Below, piece after piece: positions 30,401-41,840 of a stretch of 64,000 nucleotides of DNA. The notes beneath the pieces were generated by a model. That model was not told where the DNA came from. It ran no database searches and was given only the letters and a program-made list of their open reading frames with translations. Both the position numbers and the translations under genes were made by a program. The DNA comes from Paragorgia papillata (Eukaryota > Cnidaria > Anthozoa > Scleralcyonacea > Coralliidae): the NCBI GenBank assembly GCA_035771165.1, contig JAWNZC010000280.1, positions 1,462,501 to 1,526,500 of the forward strand, written 5' to 3'. How positions within the stretch are numbered: position 1 is the first letter of the stretch; the number at the start of each line of letters is the position of its first letter.

Positions 30401-32995
30401 AGTGCTGTAAAAGTTACATAATTTTTGTAACTAGTTACAGTTACATCGTTAGAAAAGTAACTAGTTACAGATAAAAGTTACAATGAAAAGAAAGTAACTA
30501 GTTACAGTTACAAAGTTACTTCAAAAATTTTGTAACTAGTTACAAAGTTACATTCCTTTGTCCGTGTTACTAGAATCAACAAAGAAATTACTGGTTTTTA
30601 GATACCAGTACCATAATTATGTTTTTACAACTAAATGCCTAAATATAGTTGTCACTAAGCAGAAATAGTCAAATGTGTACATAATGTACCTTTATTATTA
30701 TATCAAAACCATTTTTATCAAGAAAGAATGACATCCTCAACTGAATATCAGTAACTACAGTATAGTCACATTTTTTAACCAAATATTGTAAACTACAGTA
30801 CCGCTCGCGAGTAAGGTAACATCGACTCGCGCGTCATAGCGAGTACTCGCTTCGGCTCGTTGCGCGCGAGTACTCGCACTTCTAGTGAAACCAAACATTG
30901 GCAAATACTCGCTACTCGCGAGCACTGCGAGTCAGTGTCACCTATAGGATCAGGAAACTACGGGACATTTATATGAGAGAACTAATCAAAAGCAATCAAC
31001 TTTACGACGTAATAAATTAAAACGACGAAGGCTTATACAAGTTTCGTTAGACAACATTTCAATACATTTCAGCGTCCAATGGCGACGGCTGTTTTTGAAG
31101 TATTATATGCACTGTTATCGCGCGATGAATAATCTAAGTTTGACTTCAACTGATGGAAACGGACAGAGCAATCAAAAGACAAGTTATATGATGATATGAT
31201 ACAAAGAAAGAATTATTAAAGGCGCGGCATTTCAATATACATCCATATGTTAAAGAATACTCACAGTTTGTCGTTAACGGCGTCGCTCCGTCGCTGACAT
31301 GCACGTCTTCCAAATTATAGATTTTGAATAATCACAAAACTTTACTTCCAGTTAAACATCCATATTAAATTTCCATAGTTGGCATTTAGTGTGTATTCAA
31401 ATGAGCGTTTTGCTATGAAGTTTTGCGGGAATTAACCAAAACGCTATACAGTTGTATCCGCACTTGGTCTTGAGCAGTGTTTACGTTCTGCTTCAAAAAT
31501 TATCGAAGCAACGGCGAGTGAGGTCATCGTTTGGTTCGCGAAAAAAAAGCCAAAAACAATTTCGAAATACATGACATTTTATATAAAACGGCATTATGAA
31601 GGTCCATTGATCAAAAGAAAAACGGACAACAACTCATTTATGAAACCACAAATATACAGCAGTGCATGTCTAGTAAGTTTTTCCGCGACTTTTTCCATGC
31701 GGCGCGGCTTTACCTCATTTGAATTGAGATGTGTCAAGTCCGTCCGCATGTAATATATTCATAACGTAGCACGTTCATCACAACAGAATACCAAGCGATG
31801 AATTTCGTATCGGGAATTATAGCTGTGACCATCTTTAAAGCGCGAGCATTCGATAAAACAAAGACTAGGTGAATTTATTAAAATGTTGACATGATTGCTG
31901 TAATGCGGCTTCAGCGTGATAAATTCGCCCTCTTCACCTTTAGTCACTGCTGTACTTTGTGGTTTATAAACGAGTTGTCCGTTTTTCTTTTGATCAATGG
32001 ACCTTCATAATGCCGTTTTATATAAAATGTCATGTATTTCGAAATTGTTTTGGCTTTTTTTTCGCGAGTCAAACGATGACCTCACTCGCCGTTGCTTCGA
32101 TAATTTTTGAAGCAAGAACGTAAACACTGCTCAAGACCAGGTGCCGATACAACTGTATAGCGTTTTGGTTAATTCCCGCAAAACTTCATAGCAAACGTTC
32201 ATTTGGATACACACTAAATGCCAACTATGGAAATTTAATATGGATGTTTAACTGGAAGTAAAGTTTTGTGATTATTCGAAATCTATAATTTGGAAGACGT
32301 GCATGTCAGCGACGGCGCGGACGCCATTAACGACAAACTGTGAGTATTCTTTAACATATGGATGTATATTGAAATGCCGTGCCTTTACTAATTGTTTCTA
32401 TGTATCATATCATCATACAACTTGTCTTTGATTGCTCGATCATTTCCATCAATTGAAGCCAAACTTAGATCAGTTGTTCATCGCGCGATAACAGTGCATA
32501 TTATACTTCAATAACAGCCGTTCGCCATGTATTGAAATGCCGTCTAACGAAACTTGTATAAGCCTTCGTCGTTTTAATTTATTACGTCGTAAAGTTGATT
32601 GCTTTGATTATTTCTTTCATATAAATGTCCCGTAGTTTTCCTGATTCTATAGGTGATACTGACTCGTAATGCTCGCGAGTAGCGAGTTGCGAGTATTTGG
32701 TTTTGCTAGAAGTGCCAGTACTCGCGCGTAACGAGCCGAAGCGAGTACTCGCTATGACGCGCGAGTACGCGCGAGTACTCGCTATACTCGCGAGTCGATG
32801 TTACCTTACTCGCGAGCGGTACTGTAGTTACACTTCTTTTAAAAAAGTAACTAGTTATAGTTACTTCTTCAAAAAGTAACTAGTTATAGTTACAGTTACT
32901 TCTTCAGAAAAAGTAACTAGTTTCAGTTACAGTTACTTAAAAATGTAACTAGTTACTGTAACTAGTTACTTGTAATGAAGTTACTCACAGCACTG
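30401..32995. mobile_element. 2.6-kb hAT-type foldback element with 1.2-kb arms
   Basis: Ends CAGTGCTGTAAAAGTTAC and GTTACTCACAGCACTG are hAT-type. AAAATTGG lies at 30393-30400 and at 32997-33004 (one extra A at the right), an 8-bp target duplication. Arms 30401-31634 and about 31970-32995 are inverted copies. They start with arrays of the palindromic word GTAACTAGTTAC, then a block of GCGAGTACTCGC words (30800-30950 and 32670-32820), then AT-rich sequence. The spacer of about 335 bp (31635-31970) has no recognisable gene. No transposase. It splits the LINE 3' end. Confidence 0.85.
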
Positions 32996-33047
32996 AAAAA
33001 TTGGTCTTACTAATTAACAATAACTATTACTACCATAACGTACTTAC

Positions 33048-34374
33048 ATTCAGGTAACATGTACTTCGTAGTATTGGATAACCTTGAAAGATAACTATTT
33101 ATTTGTTCCACTTCCTCTCTCATAGAGCACGCAGCACCTTCTTGCCACCTTCCACCCCACAAAACCTATAGTGTTTAACAATAACAACAGAACGTTTGTC
33201 AAAAAGGAAAACGCACTGACATTAAACAAGAACCTCGCAAACATCACTAAAATATAATCAACCAATCAACCAATAGCCACAAATAAATAAATAATACCCA
33301 ATGGTGAAAGCTAAATTAGATTTCCTTTACAATACATTTTAGATTTACTGGAAAATAAATACCTGAAATATCAAATAAATATCAGGCTTCGTGCTTTCTT
33401 GCTCCATGTTGTTGTTCGGAATGTTCTTGGCCCACTTCCAATACTTGCAGATGATATCCTCCCACATAAACTCCACATTATTTGGTATCATCATGTTGAC
33501 ACGGATAAAATTAGCATAACCATATATTTCTCCTTCATGGCGACAACCAGCAATCTCCAATCCCGTTTCATCTAGATGAGATTTACGTTTGGTTTTGTTT
33601 CCAGCAGCTCGCCAATTGGTTTCCCCACACTTTCCATTATCAGTAAAGTTCTATATAAAATTAAATAACTGACTTCAAAATACAGTTACACTCAATTCAA
33701 GAAAAAGAAGGGTACATTATATAACTCAGTTCAATATGCACAGTGCGAAACCAGGTCTTAAAGGGCAATAGCACTAAAAATTAAGTTTGTCTAATTTGAA
33801 AGAACTCATGAAATTGTAATAGAACATCCTTTACAACTTTTTCGTATCTCTCTTTGTTTTCAAGATATTTCAATTTGTTTGATATGTAAATGAGATGGTC
33901 TCTGACGTCAGGTGTGGGGTAAAATATTTTCACATGTAGCAAAACCAGTTATATCTCTAAGTTTGTTCAGCGAAATCATTTGAAACTGTGCACATAAAAA
34001 CTCCTTGCAACGCTGAACATTTCATGTTGGATATATAAGTGATTTGGGTCTGAATGAAAATATTTTACCCCACTCCTGACGTCAAAGACCATCTCATTTA
34101 CATATCAAACAAATTGAAATATCTTGAAAATGCAGAAAGATACGAAAAAGTTGTAAAGGATCTTCCATTACAGTTTTATGAGTTCTTTCAAATTAGACAA
34201 ACTTAATTTTTAATGCCAATCCCCTTTAAAATCACTTCACAGATTGTGAAACAAAACTAAATGGTATTGTTTCATACCTGGATATGTGCATGTGTGTAAA
34301 TTTCCCCAAGATGATTATCTACGTCATTATTTGATGCAACAAAAACATCCCCATGATATGACTCAACTTGTTTA
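33048..34374 (-). pseudogene. KDZ (Kyakuja-Dileera-Zisupton) transposase fragment, 3 exons
   Basis: Minus-strand exons: 34374-34278, 33650-33363 and 33165-33048. Borders are GT/AG and phases compatible. Exon 1 encodes FVASNNDVDNHLGEIYTH. Exon 2 encodes NGKCGETNWRAAG, then LDETGLEIAGCRH and GEIYGYANF. Exon 3 encodes WGGRWQEGAACSMREEVEQINSYLSR, then TTKYM. The motifs CG.xxW.AA, LDxTG...CRH with a following GE.YGY, and EEVEQINSxLSR..xTKYM are those of the KDZ transposase core. The usual stretch between CRH and GE is short, so a piece may be lost. No 5' end or later exon was found. A TTAA-flanked foldback lies in the first intron. Inactive remnant, or a captured piece. Confidence 0.7.
33762..34225. 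mobile_element. 464-bp TTAA-flanked foldback, copy 1
   Basis: TTAA at 33758-33761 and 34226-34229. Ends are AGGGCAATAGCAC and the complement of ATGCCAATCCCCT. Arms of about 170 bp are mirrored: AAAATTAAGTTTGTCTAATT, TTTCAATTTGTTTGATATG, GACGTCA. The sister copy is 42184-42701. TTAA duplications occur with piggyBac and Kolobok transposons. Confidence 0.85.
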
Positions 34375-34439
34375 CTACACAAAAAAACAAAATGAGTAAG
34401 ATATATTGTTAATTGCTCATTAAAGTCAACTGCACTTAC

Positions 34440-34870
34440 AAAATATTACTTTCAAAGGCCTAACATATAGCCACAAGAGAAAACATACCTGGAAGAAAAC
34501 AGTATGTACAGAGTCAAATATAACTAGTACTAGAAATACTGTACATGAACGCAACAACCCCTCACCCGCTTTTTACATGCTTTTTTGAAAACACCCCCAC
34601 CCACCCCCTGATTAAAATAAGCACTCCTGATATACAGCCAATATAAAAACAAAAGGTACGCATCATAGCGTACATGTATCTGCACTGAACACATTAGAAC
34701 AGAATTTATAGCCTATAAATAGTGCCTATTATGAAACAATGGCACAAACTCAAGGTTGACATGAAATCATAATGCATTCACTATCATCCCTGATATTCAA
34801 CCTCGATTTCAAAACCATTGTTTCATGCCCATTGAAGCAAATTTGGGAAGTGTCTAAAGCACTCGTATTA
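34440..34870. other. No recognised feature
   Basis: AT-rich, no frame or repeat I can name. Confidence 0.3.
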
Positions 34871-34884
34871 TTATAAGTAATAAA

Positions 34885-34995
34885 CATGACTTGAGGGAAA
34901 TTAGCGATTAAATTTCCCCACCACCAAGGGAAGATTTTACAAATCTTCCAAAGGGGAAATTTAATCGCTAATTTCCCGAAAAGTCATGTTATTAG
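34885..34995. mobile_element. Hairpin repeat
   Basis: ATGACTTGAGGGAAATTAGC and GATTAAATTTCCCC are mirrored by GGGGAAATTTAATCGC and TAATTTCCCGAAAAGTCAT. Related GGGAAATTTA words continue to 35170. Confidence 0.65.
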
Positions 34996-35267
34996 TTTGT
35001 AATGTTATGATCGCCGAGGGAAAACTTTGAGAATCTTACTGACAGGAAATTTACACGGTTGATCAGAGAAGTTGCATCTAATTTTCTTGTGCATGTTGAT
35101 AAGGGAAAATATGTGCAAGTGGGAAATTTAGAAGAAGACAAAGGATAAATTTCCCTCTTGCATGAGCGATGTGGGAAATACGAGGTTTACATTCCCTCGG
35201 AGAACAAAAGAATCCAAGGTGATCATGGTATTACCATAGTTATCATACATTTCTTGCATTTTTTGTT

Positions 35268-35675
35268 TGTCGTGTTTACAAGGATGCTACTAGGGTAACC
35301 CAGCTGCCAGGGTTACCCTAGTAGCCAGGTTATGTTTTGTCCTTGTTAAATGCATTTGGTAGGTTGATAACGCAACTGCCTATTGTTATTAGTGCTAAAT
35401 GGTAACCAGGTCTAATAAAGTTGACCTGGGGCCCAGCAGGATGACCCTAACTTTGACTCGGTGTGCCTAGGGTACCCAGCTGCCAGGGGTAACTCTAGTA
35501 GCCAGGTTATGTTTTGTTCTTGTAAATGCGTTTGTTAGAGATAACGCGCCTACCTGCCTACTTGTTATTAGTGCTTGGTAACCAGGTCTAAATAAAGTTG
35601 ACCTGGACCAGCAGGATGACCCTAACTTTGACCTCGGGTGCCAGGGTAACCCTACCTCCTTGTAAACAGGCCAGT
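35268..35675. mobile_element. ~400-bp TIR element with an internal tandem duplication
   Basis: GTTTACAAGGATGCTACTAGGG at the left and GGTAACCCTACCTCCTTGTAAAC at the right are inverted. Between them a unit of about 180 bp (GTAGCCAGGTTATGTTTTG ... GGTAACCAGGTCTA ... GACCTGG) is present twice, at about 35287-35465 and 35468-35650. Non-coding. Confidence 0.7.
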
Positions 35676-35679
35676 TCAG

Positions 35680-37330
35680 TGACGTAATAACTAATAAGTG
35701 AATGAGATAACAAGCCAATCTCCTTGATATTAAGAAAATAAATCATGGGTGAGATCGTGGTTTATTAGATACAACTTTGTCAACTTACAACAACCTAATA
35801 TTTATTAAATAGGCGACTGAAATAAACTTATAAACACAACCTGTAAAAGAATGCTACCTGTGCGTGTTGTGAAATTATATACTTGTTATTCTTATTAATA
35901 AGGCAGTGAGGTTGTTTACCAAACATGTATGGCACGTATCTATAAGCTAAATAGAAAAATCTAGTTCAAAATCTTGGATTGTTTATCAGATTCAACTTTA
36001 TACAGCAAGCTGCAGTCAATGAGTACATGTGTGATGTGTGTACTGTTATAACTTAACTTGATAAATTAAAATGTAAAATGATTGCTACCGGTTGTGAAAT
36101 AAATTGTTTGTGTGTAAACGGACAATTTTCTTGTCACGATAATAAATATTTTAACATATAATAAATAGTACACGTGTTCGCCAGTGAGTCGCCTGACTCG
36201 ATATAAAATCGCTACCCGACGAGTTGAAAAGCTTTTGTCACACTCTTCAATCGTTCTGTATAACGCACAAAAACTGTGATAGATCACACTTGCAAGTTTA
36301 CTATAAGTCATTGTTAAAAATACTTGCCATTTGTATCAGCAATAATTGTCTTTCTTCGAAAATAGTGATTGCTCTTTTGATGTGGCATAGATATGGCGAC
36401 GAAATAATATTTATAAACACAATCGGGATATAAGAATACTTGTTTCCATCGTTCAACCTGACAGCTCGGACGTTGACGCCAAAAAATTCTGAACTCCGAT
36501 TATTCCTACGAGTAAGGACTGACGTAATTGATTCAGCGCATTGATTAGAGAGTTAGACCACAGCATACACTTATTTTCCCCCGTTTTAAATGGCGCTAAT
36601 AGGGACCTTAAGATCTACGACGGCAACTTCAACGACGGCGGCGTTCCAAATAAAATAATTCTAGTTGTAAAACAAAGCCAATGAATAATTTGTAATCCCA
36701 AGAGTAATCCCAACGCCGTCCTCGTTCTTTTACAAGTTGTTCCACCGTAGAGAAGAAATCTTTCACGTCTTCAAGACGACGTCAACGGCCAAAAAGATGA
36801 GAACTGTTGCTTGAGATTGACTTCAATACAGACACTTCAATCATTTTAGCAGTACTGGGGCGTTTTATAAGTCATTAAACTAACTTTAAATATCCAATAT
36901 AATAGTTAGTTAACCGTGATGTTTTTCTACATGGTAACAAGGAATTCGCGCCACTTTTAAAAGATTTAATGTTTGAGAGTTCGACTCTGTGAAAGTATTC
37001 ACAAAGAATACCATTTTCTAAAGCATTTTATCTGGAGGAGCTTATATTCAATAAAGTTAGACAACTGAGAAGATTTTCAAGTATGTATTTGAAATAAGTC
37101 AAAGCAAAAAGTAGTGAATTTTTGAAGTGTACATTAATATGCAGATTGAGTGAAATATTCTAACTTGCTGCTTACTGTAATTTCTGTGCTTTTTATTGCT
37201 CAAAAATGAATTGTAAAAACTGGTAATGTTGGGTATAGTACCTGAGGAAGAAGTCTTTGTCGCTGAAAATCCTGAGTTAGAAACTTAAACGCGTCTTAAA
37301 TATATTTCTTATTAGCTTTTAAAAGTCGTT
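35680..37330. other. No firm feature
   Basis: AGGGACCTTAAGATCTACGACG at 36601 resembles the end of the MITE at 40470-40799, but its partner end was not found. A CCTGAGGAAGAAG...GCTGAAAA at 37239-37270 is reminiscent of the hammerhead-like cores but lacks GAAAC. Otherwise AT-rich. Confidence 0.3.
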
Positions 37331-37343
37331 TTTACATTCACGT

Positions 37344-37345
<2 letters not shown>

Positions 37346-37391
<46 letters not shown>
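37346..37391. repeat. (ACAG)n microsatellite
   Basis: Eleven to twelve tetranucleotide units. Confidence 0.95.
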
Positions 37392-37392
<1 letters not shown>

Positions 37393-37394
37393 GT

Positions 37395-37520
37395 TTAGAA
37401 TGAATATTTCTAGTTTAGAATGAATTTTTCGAGTTTACAATGAATATTTCGGGTTTAGAACAGTGGTTTAGAATGAATATTTCGGGTTTAGAACAGTGGT
37501 TTAGAATGAATATTTGATGA
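37395..37520. repeat. Tandem TTTAGAATGAATATTTC repeat
   Basis: GTTTAGAATGAATATTTCGG recurs about five times with spacings of 20-34 bp. Confidence 0.8.
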
Positions 37521-37544
37521 AGTTTTGTAGATCCTGCGTGGTTA

Positions 37545-37690
37545 ATAATGGTAATTGAACTGAGTGGAGTGCAATTTGGTCTGAAATCAAACGCGTGATT
37601 ACCAAATCGCACGACCGCGAAGCGGGAGTGTGATTTGTAATCACAAGTTTGATTTCAGACCAAAATTGCACGACACGAAGTTCAATTATC
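37545..37690. mobile_element. Foldback repeat
   Basis: AATTGAACTGAGTGGAGTGC and GGTCTGAAATCAAAC at the left are mirrored by GTTTGATTTCAGACC and GCACGACACGAAGTTCAATT at the right, with GATTACCAAATCGCAC inside. CGCACTATTTTTCAGCC words at 39725-39765 may belong to the same family. Confidence 0.6.
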
Positions 37691-38301
37691 ACTTTATTAT
37701 ATGCATTTTGAAATCACACAAGAAATGAAATCACACTACAAATTTATTTAATTGTCCAGAAAACCGGAAATTGTATTTGCATAACATATTTGCATATTAA
37801 ATTTAAAGTCATGTGACAAAAATGTCATATGACACAATCCCAACGAGCAATCAGTTCAACAGTTTTCAAACAAACACGTTCAGTTTCACAAACTCAAAGT
37901 TCAATCTTCGTCGTCTGAATCTAATATAAAAGCTCTTCGTTTCTTCTGAGGAGACTTCGAGGGAGACTTGTGGAAATAGTTGTTGATCGTGCAACCTGTG
38001 TAATTTGAAATTGGAATGGTTGAAGAAGCCCAGTGGCTAAACGCTGCCATTTGATACTGGGGTGGAAATAACGGAAATCCATTTGGCTGAATGTTGGGAT
38101 TAAAACTGATGGGCTGATGCCATTCTTCGAGGCTTTGTTGTTGGACAAGAGGACCATTTACTGCAGTCGAACTCGAAGCTGGGCTATTCGCGATGGTGTC
38201 TTTCCGGCGCCATTGTTTCAATGTTTACATTTTGAATTCGCCGGGATGTGCACCAGCTCTTTCATCCACTGTTTTGTCGAACGAGAAGTGTTATTATTTA
38301 C

Positions 38302-39237
38302 CAACCTCGTCCCCAGGGCCATTTGTGGGGGCTGGGCCAAGATGGCGGCCAAAAACAAAATGGCGGGAACAAATGGCCCTGGCACAGGCTGCAAAAAATG
38401 AGTCAAATTTTGACTCATTTTTGACTCGGACCCAGTCTTCACTAAGTTTACCGCGCCTAGTCAAGGCTAAATTTTTTTCTGAATATTTAGTTCAGCTTGA
38501 CTGACCCAAACTGAAAACAATCAAAACATTCATTTCCAAATACATTGTCGAATTATTAAAATAAATAGACTTTTAATAAATATCTGTAAATGCTTAGTAT
38601 TTATCATTTGCTTCACCGTCGTACCAAATTCGCAAGAAACTGGATTGCCGTTGTCTGGCCTTGTTTTCGTGAGTTTTCGGTGGATTCAATTCAGCGTTTT
38701 GAAAAACATTTAGGCTTCGTTTAATCGAGAATTCTTGTTTGAAAAATGCCTGCTTCTCAATGGCCAAACACGTAAATTCTGCCCTGTGTTGTACTTTCCT
38801 TTCGCAGCCAAAATACTTTTTGACTTTGTTCACCAAGTCTTTCGTTCGCCCAACAGTAGAAAACACACTGAATTGCCGTCCCATGGACTTCGTTGTATGG
38901 CAGCCAGGGCACAGAGACGACATGACCCATCATTACATATTCTTCCGACGTTTTTACGGGTGTTTCGCCAGCTTTCCTCACATTTTCATTCATTTTGAAG
39001 TTGTTTTTAACAGCCGGCAATTCTGGTATCACTATATTTAATATAATTTGAGCCCTATAAACAAATGCCCGCGAGTTAGCCTGCCGCCCCGCCTTGTTTC
39101 CACCAATCAGAATACCTAAAACATCCAATGTTATCTCGACCAATCAGATGTGGTGATAGCTCAGCCTGTGCCAGGGCCATTTGTTCTTGGCCGCCATCTT
39201 GGCCCAGCCCCCACAAATGGCCCTGGGGACGAGGTTG
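38302..39237. mobile_element. 936-bp element with 9-bp target duplication (Mutator-like)
   Basis: ATTATTTAC is present on both sides (38293-38301 and 39238-39246). TIRs of about 75 bp: CAACCTCGTCCCCAGGGCC, ATTTGTGGGGGCTGGG, CCAAGATGGCGGCCAA and AAATGGCCCTGG, mirrored at the right. A 9-bp duplication is typical of MuDR/Mutator elements. It is inserted in the recombinase relic. A possible small gene lies inside. Confidence 0.85.
38594..38923 (-). CDS. Hypothetical 109-residue protein inside the 9-bp-TSD element
   Basis: Starts MSSLCPGCHTTKSMG (a CxxC pair plus H) and is rich in K, R and E (KDLVNKVKKYFGCERK, THENKARQRQSSF). It ends at 38594, well inside the TIR. Other frames overlap the same region on both strands, including a 128-residue minus frame at 38757-39143, so the true gene, if any, could be a spliced combination of two minus frames. 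Normal amino-acid composition is the only positive sign. No family recognised. Confidence 0.3.
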   Translation of the reverse strand: MSSLCPGCHTTKSMGRQFSVFSTVGRTKDLVNKVKKYFGCERKVQHRAEFTCLAIEKQAFFKQEFSIKRSLNVFQNAELNPPKTHENKARQRQSSFLRIWYDGEANDKY

Positions 39238-39839
39238 ATTATTTACAGCTACAGACCGTAGTTCTTCTATATCTTCAGTGCCAAGTTCTGGAAATCTAGA
39301 TACATCTTACTTCGCTGTTTTGAAAAGCTTCATTTGTTGTTGTTTCTTGCACATTTGTACTGCTTTCATTGCACTCCAGAGGATGCAAAACGTCGCCGTT
39401 CAAAGGAAAATATTCTTCTGGTATAGTATCAAATGAGGGATTATGTTCTTCAAACAAATTTGCAGCTTCGAAGAGCTCATTGTCATCGTCAAGAAATTAT
39501 AAGTAATTTAACTCATCCATTTTGGACTAAATTTAAGTGGGGCATTTAAAATTTTTTAAAAACTTAAATTTTGTGCCTTTTTCCTCTTTAATTTGATTGG
39601 TTAGTTTTACTAAGATATTAAACCTGATTGGTTGTCTTGGTGCAGAGCTTCAATCTGATTGGCTCAAAAATGATGCGATTACAGCTGAAGATGATGCGAT
39701 TAAAGCTCAAAATAGTGCGATTTGGGAATTAATCGCACTATTTTTCAGCCAATCAAATTGCATGAAACACCATTGATTTCAAAATCAATATAATAAATTT
39801 GGGAACTCGCGTGATTATGGGTGGGGTGGGTATGAAAGG

Positions 39840-40157
39840 AGGCGAAGGTCAATCACGAAGACATTCTATATTGTCAGGCTCTGACCGAAGAAGAGGAAAG
39901 AGAAGCAAGGACGCTATTTCAACTCCGAAGAAGGCAAGAAGACGACGTAATTCCTTTCTTCTTTGTATCTTGGTAAGTTGAATTAATATTTCCTTTATTT
40001 CCTTACTCTTCATTTCCGAAGTTATTAAACGCAAACACTCGAGTGAATTATTAACCACGTTTTCTTTTCTCGCGAAATATCGCCATTCTTGTTCAAGGTC
40101 GAAGGACAGCTTGAAGGAAGAAGATGATGATGGCGTTTCTTCTTCGTATCTTGGTAA
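39840..40157 (+). other. Possible duplicated exons of an unknown gene
   Basis: Two similar blocks: 39930-40060 and 40120-40240. Both have TTTCTTCTT(T/C)GTATCTTG followed by GTAAGTTGAA, a strong splice donor (39971 and 40153). In the first, the frame before the donor reads ALTEEEEREARTLFQLRRRQEDD then PFFFVSW; the second ends FFFVSW too but has stops upstream. It looks like an exon duplicated with its downstream intron. Gene identity unknown. Confidence 0.35.
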
Positions 40158-40469
40158 GTTGAAACTAATAATGCGTTCTTTACTTCCTACTCTTCATTAT
40201 GAAGTTATTTAACGGAAATATTCGAGTGAGTGGAAGTGTATTTTCTCGAGTCCGTCGAGTGGTCATGCCGCCATGTGCTCGCTCAGTTCAACACTGAGTT
40301 GACCTCGTGAAGATGAAAGCAAATATGCTTGAAATTGAATTCATTTGTCTTCTTAAACCAATTAAGCACGTTGTTGTTTTAGTTTTGAAGCTTTTTTTAA
40401 TTGATTTTACGACATTTTAACGAGTTTCACTTTTTACTCGAGTACAGGTGTGGCAGTAGGCAAGTCATT

Positions 40470-40799
40470 AAGGGACTTTAAAGCCCTAATCAAACGAGAA
40501 CGCAAGTCATCGCAAGTTGGCAGTCACGCTATCCGTCAGCCAGCCGCTCTGAATAGTTTCCCGAAAATATCATATATCGTGACAAAGTTTAAAACACTCA
40601 TGAAACCTTTATTTTGTTAATTTGGGTGTTAAAATGAACGCCACAGAAATTCTGACTGCCAACTTGCGATGACTTGCGTTCTCGTTTGATTAGGGCTTAA
40701 GATTCAGGCAACGTCATTTGCAAAAGATCTTTGTGTTTGACATAAAATTCTATTGTTCAAACACGTTGTCGTAGTCGTCGTGTTTTCTTAAAGTCCCTA
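40470..40799. mobile_element. MITE with AGGGACTTTAA ends
   Basis: AGGGACTTTAAAGCCCTAAT at the left; TTAAAGTCCCT at the right. A second inverted pair of about 45 bp lies inside, AAGCCCTAATCAAACGAGAA...GCAAGTTGGCAGT, at 40480-40525 and 40660-40706. A nested foldback structure without coding potential. Confidence 0.7.
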
Positions 40800-41840
40800 G
40801 TGACGCTCAGCACCATTTTGTTTTCAAACAATTTATAACTTGTTACTCGGGCTACCTATGGTAGGTGGAGTCTGGTTTCGGCTTTTTTGGGGGTTCCACA
40901 AAATGGCATTATTGCATCATCCTGTCAGGCCTTGCAAAACTGGAAGGCATGTTGCATGCTCGATTTTTCGAGTTCTTTCAAGACAGAACAGACAAATTTA
41001 TTACAGACGTGAGAAAATGCCGTGTTGACACTTGACATCATTGACTTGAGGACTAGAGACACAAGAAAGAGCTGCAGAATATCAAAGAAACATATACGTA
41101 CTGTTTACCTAGTATTAAATGCCTTGCTGCTTGGTCCAACAACTACGAAACGCAGGTGATAGGCACCGAATAATGCAAAAAAAATGTTTAGATATGTTAG
41201 TCGTCTACAAGTCACCTATCATGAAGGTGTCGTATTACATTTGGAAATGTGTTTCAAAACATGTTTAAATATTTTCTGTTGGTACGATTTACATGAATTC
41301 TATATCCGGGACCATCGCTTGAATCTGCCGATTTCAGCACCATAGGTTTTGTGGTTTTGTCTAGTTTACTGAAAGTATTAAGATCATTTGATTATTTGGC
41401 GAAACGGGCTTGTTGTTGGGTTGTTTACACCAAATTGCTTCATGGAACCAAGTACTTCATATAAGACCATATACAAAGAATTTGTGTCGAGGCTAGAGTT
41501 TAATACATAAAAATCAACAATCCAAATTACCTCTAACTGTCCAATTACACAGTTTCAGAGTGGTTCTTACATAACTACACTGCTTAATGATTGCTTCTGG
41601 GGGTTTTGTACTTTTTAACAAACACTTAAAATGTGCACGCTGTTCCGCAGGTTTTCTAGATGTGCGGTGGCTAAGCCAATATTTGCAGAAATCAGTAGCC
41701 CGAGTGAATTACGCCTGAGCAGGTGTCTTGTTTATTATTCACTATCTGTCTGTCCTATTTATTTATCTGTAGTTTTCTCTGTTTGTCTCACTCTTGTAGT
41801 ATTGTACTGTTGTAGATGTTTGTCTGGGCTAGTATGGGCT
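40800..41840. other. No firm feature
   Basis: CATCATCCTGTCAGGCCTTG at 40916 resembles the left edge of the 4.1-kb duplicated segment (CATCATCCCGTTAGGC). AGTAGCCCGAGTGAATTACGCC near 41695 has a relative at 27270. A G-run lies at 41852-41870. Nothing coding was recognised. Confidence 0.3.

Larger units (their letters stand above)
37901..39520 (-). pseudogene. Crypton/KCTD1-like tyrosine-recombinase gene relic
   Basis: The minus strand starts at 39520 with MDELNYL, then a TAA, then FLDDDNELFEAANLFE. Next come NSEVR and, after a 10-bp insertion, FPELGTEDIEELRSVAVNN; past the 936-bp insertion (38302-39237) the reading continues NTSRSTKQWMKEL. This is the N-terminal region seen in Crypton-derived (DUF3504, KCTD1-like) proteins of invertebrates. 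The catalytic recombinase core is absent. After a stop, a final frame (38221-37901) has a Q/P/S-rich stretch and ends CTINNY, KKRRAF, DSDDED, like the C-terminal tail of such proteins. Breaks: one stop, one 10-bp shift, one transposon insertion, loss of the core. The family call rests on memory of motif style and is moderate. Confidence 0.45.

Noticed and set aside
37239..37275. Possible further hammerhead core (CCTGAGGAAG...GCTGAAAA)
   Set aside because: Lacks the GAAAC part and a stem II.
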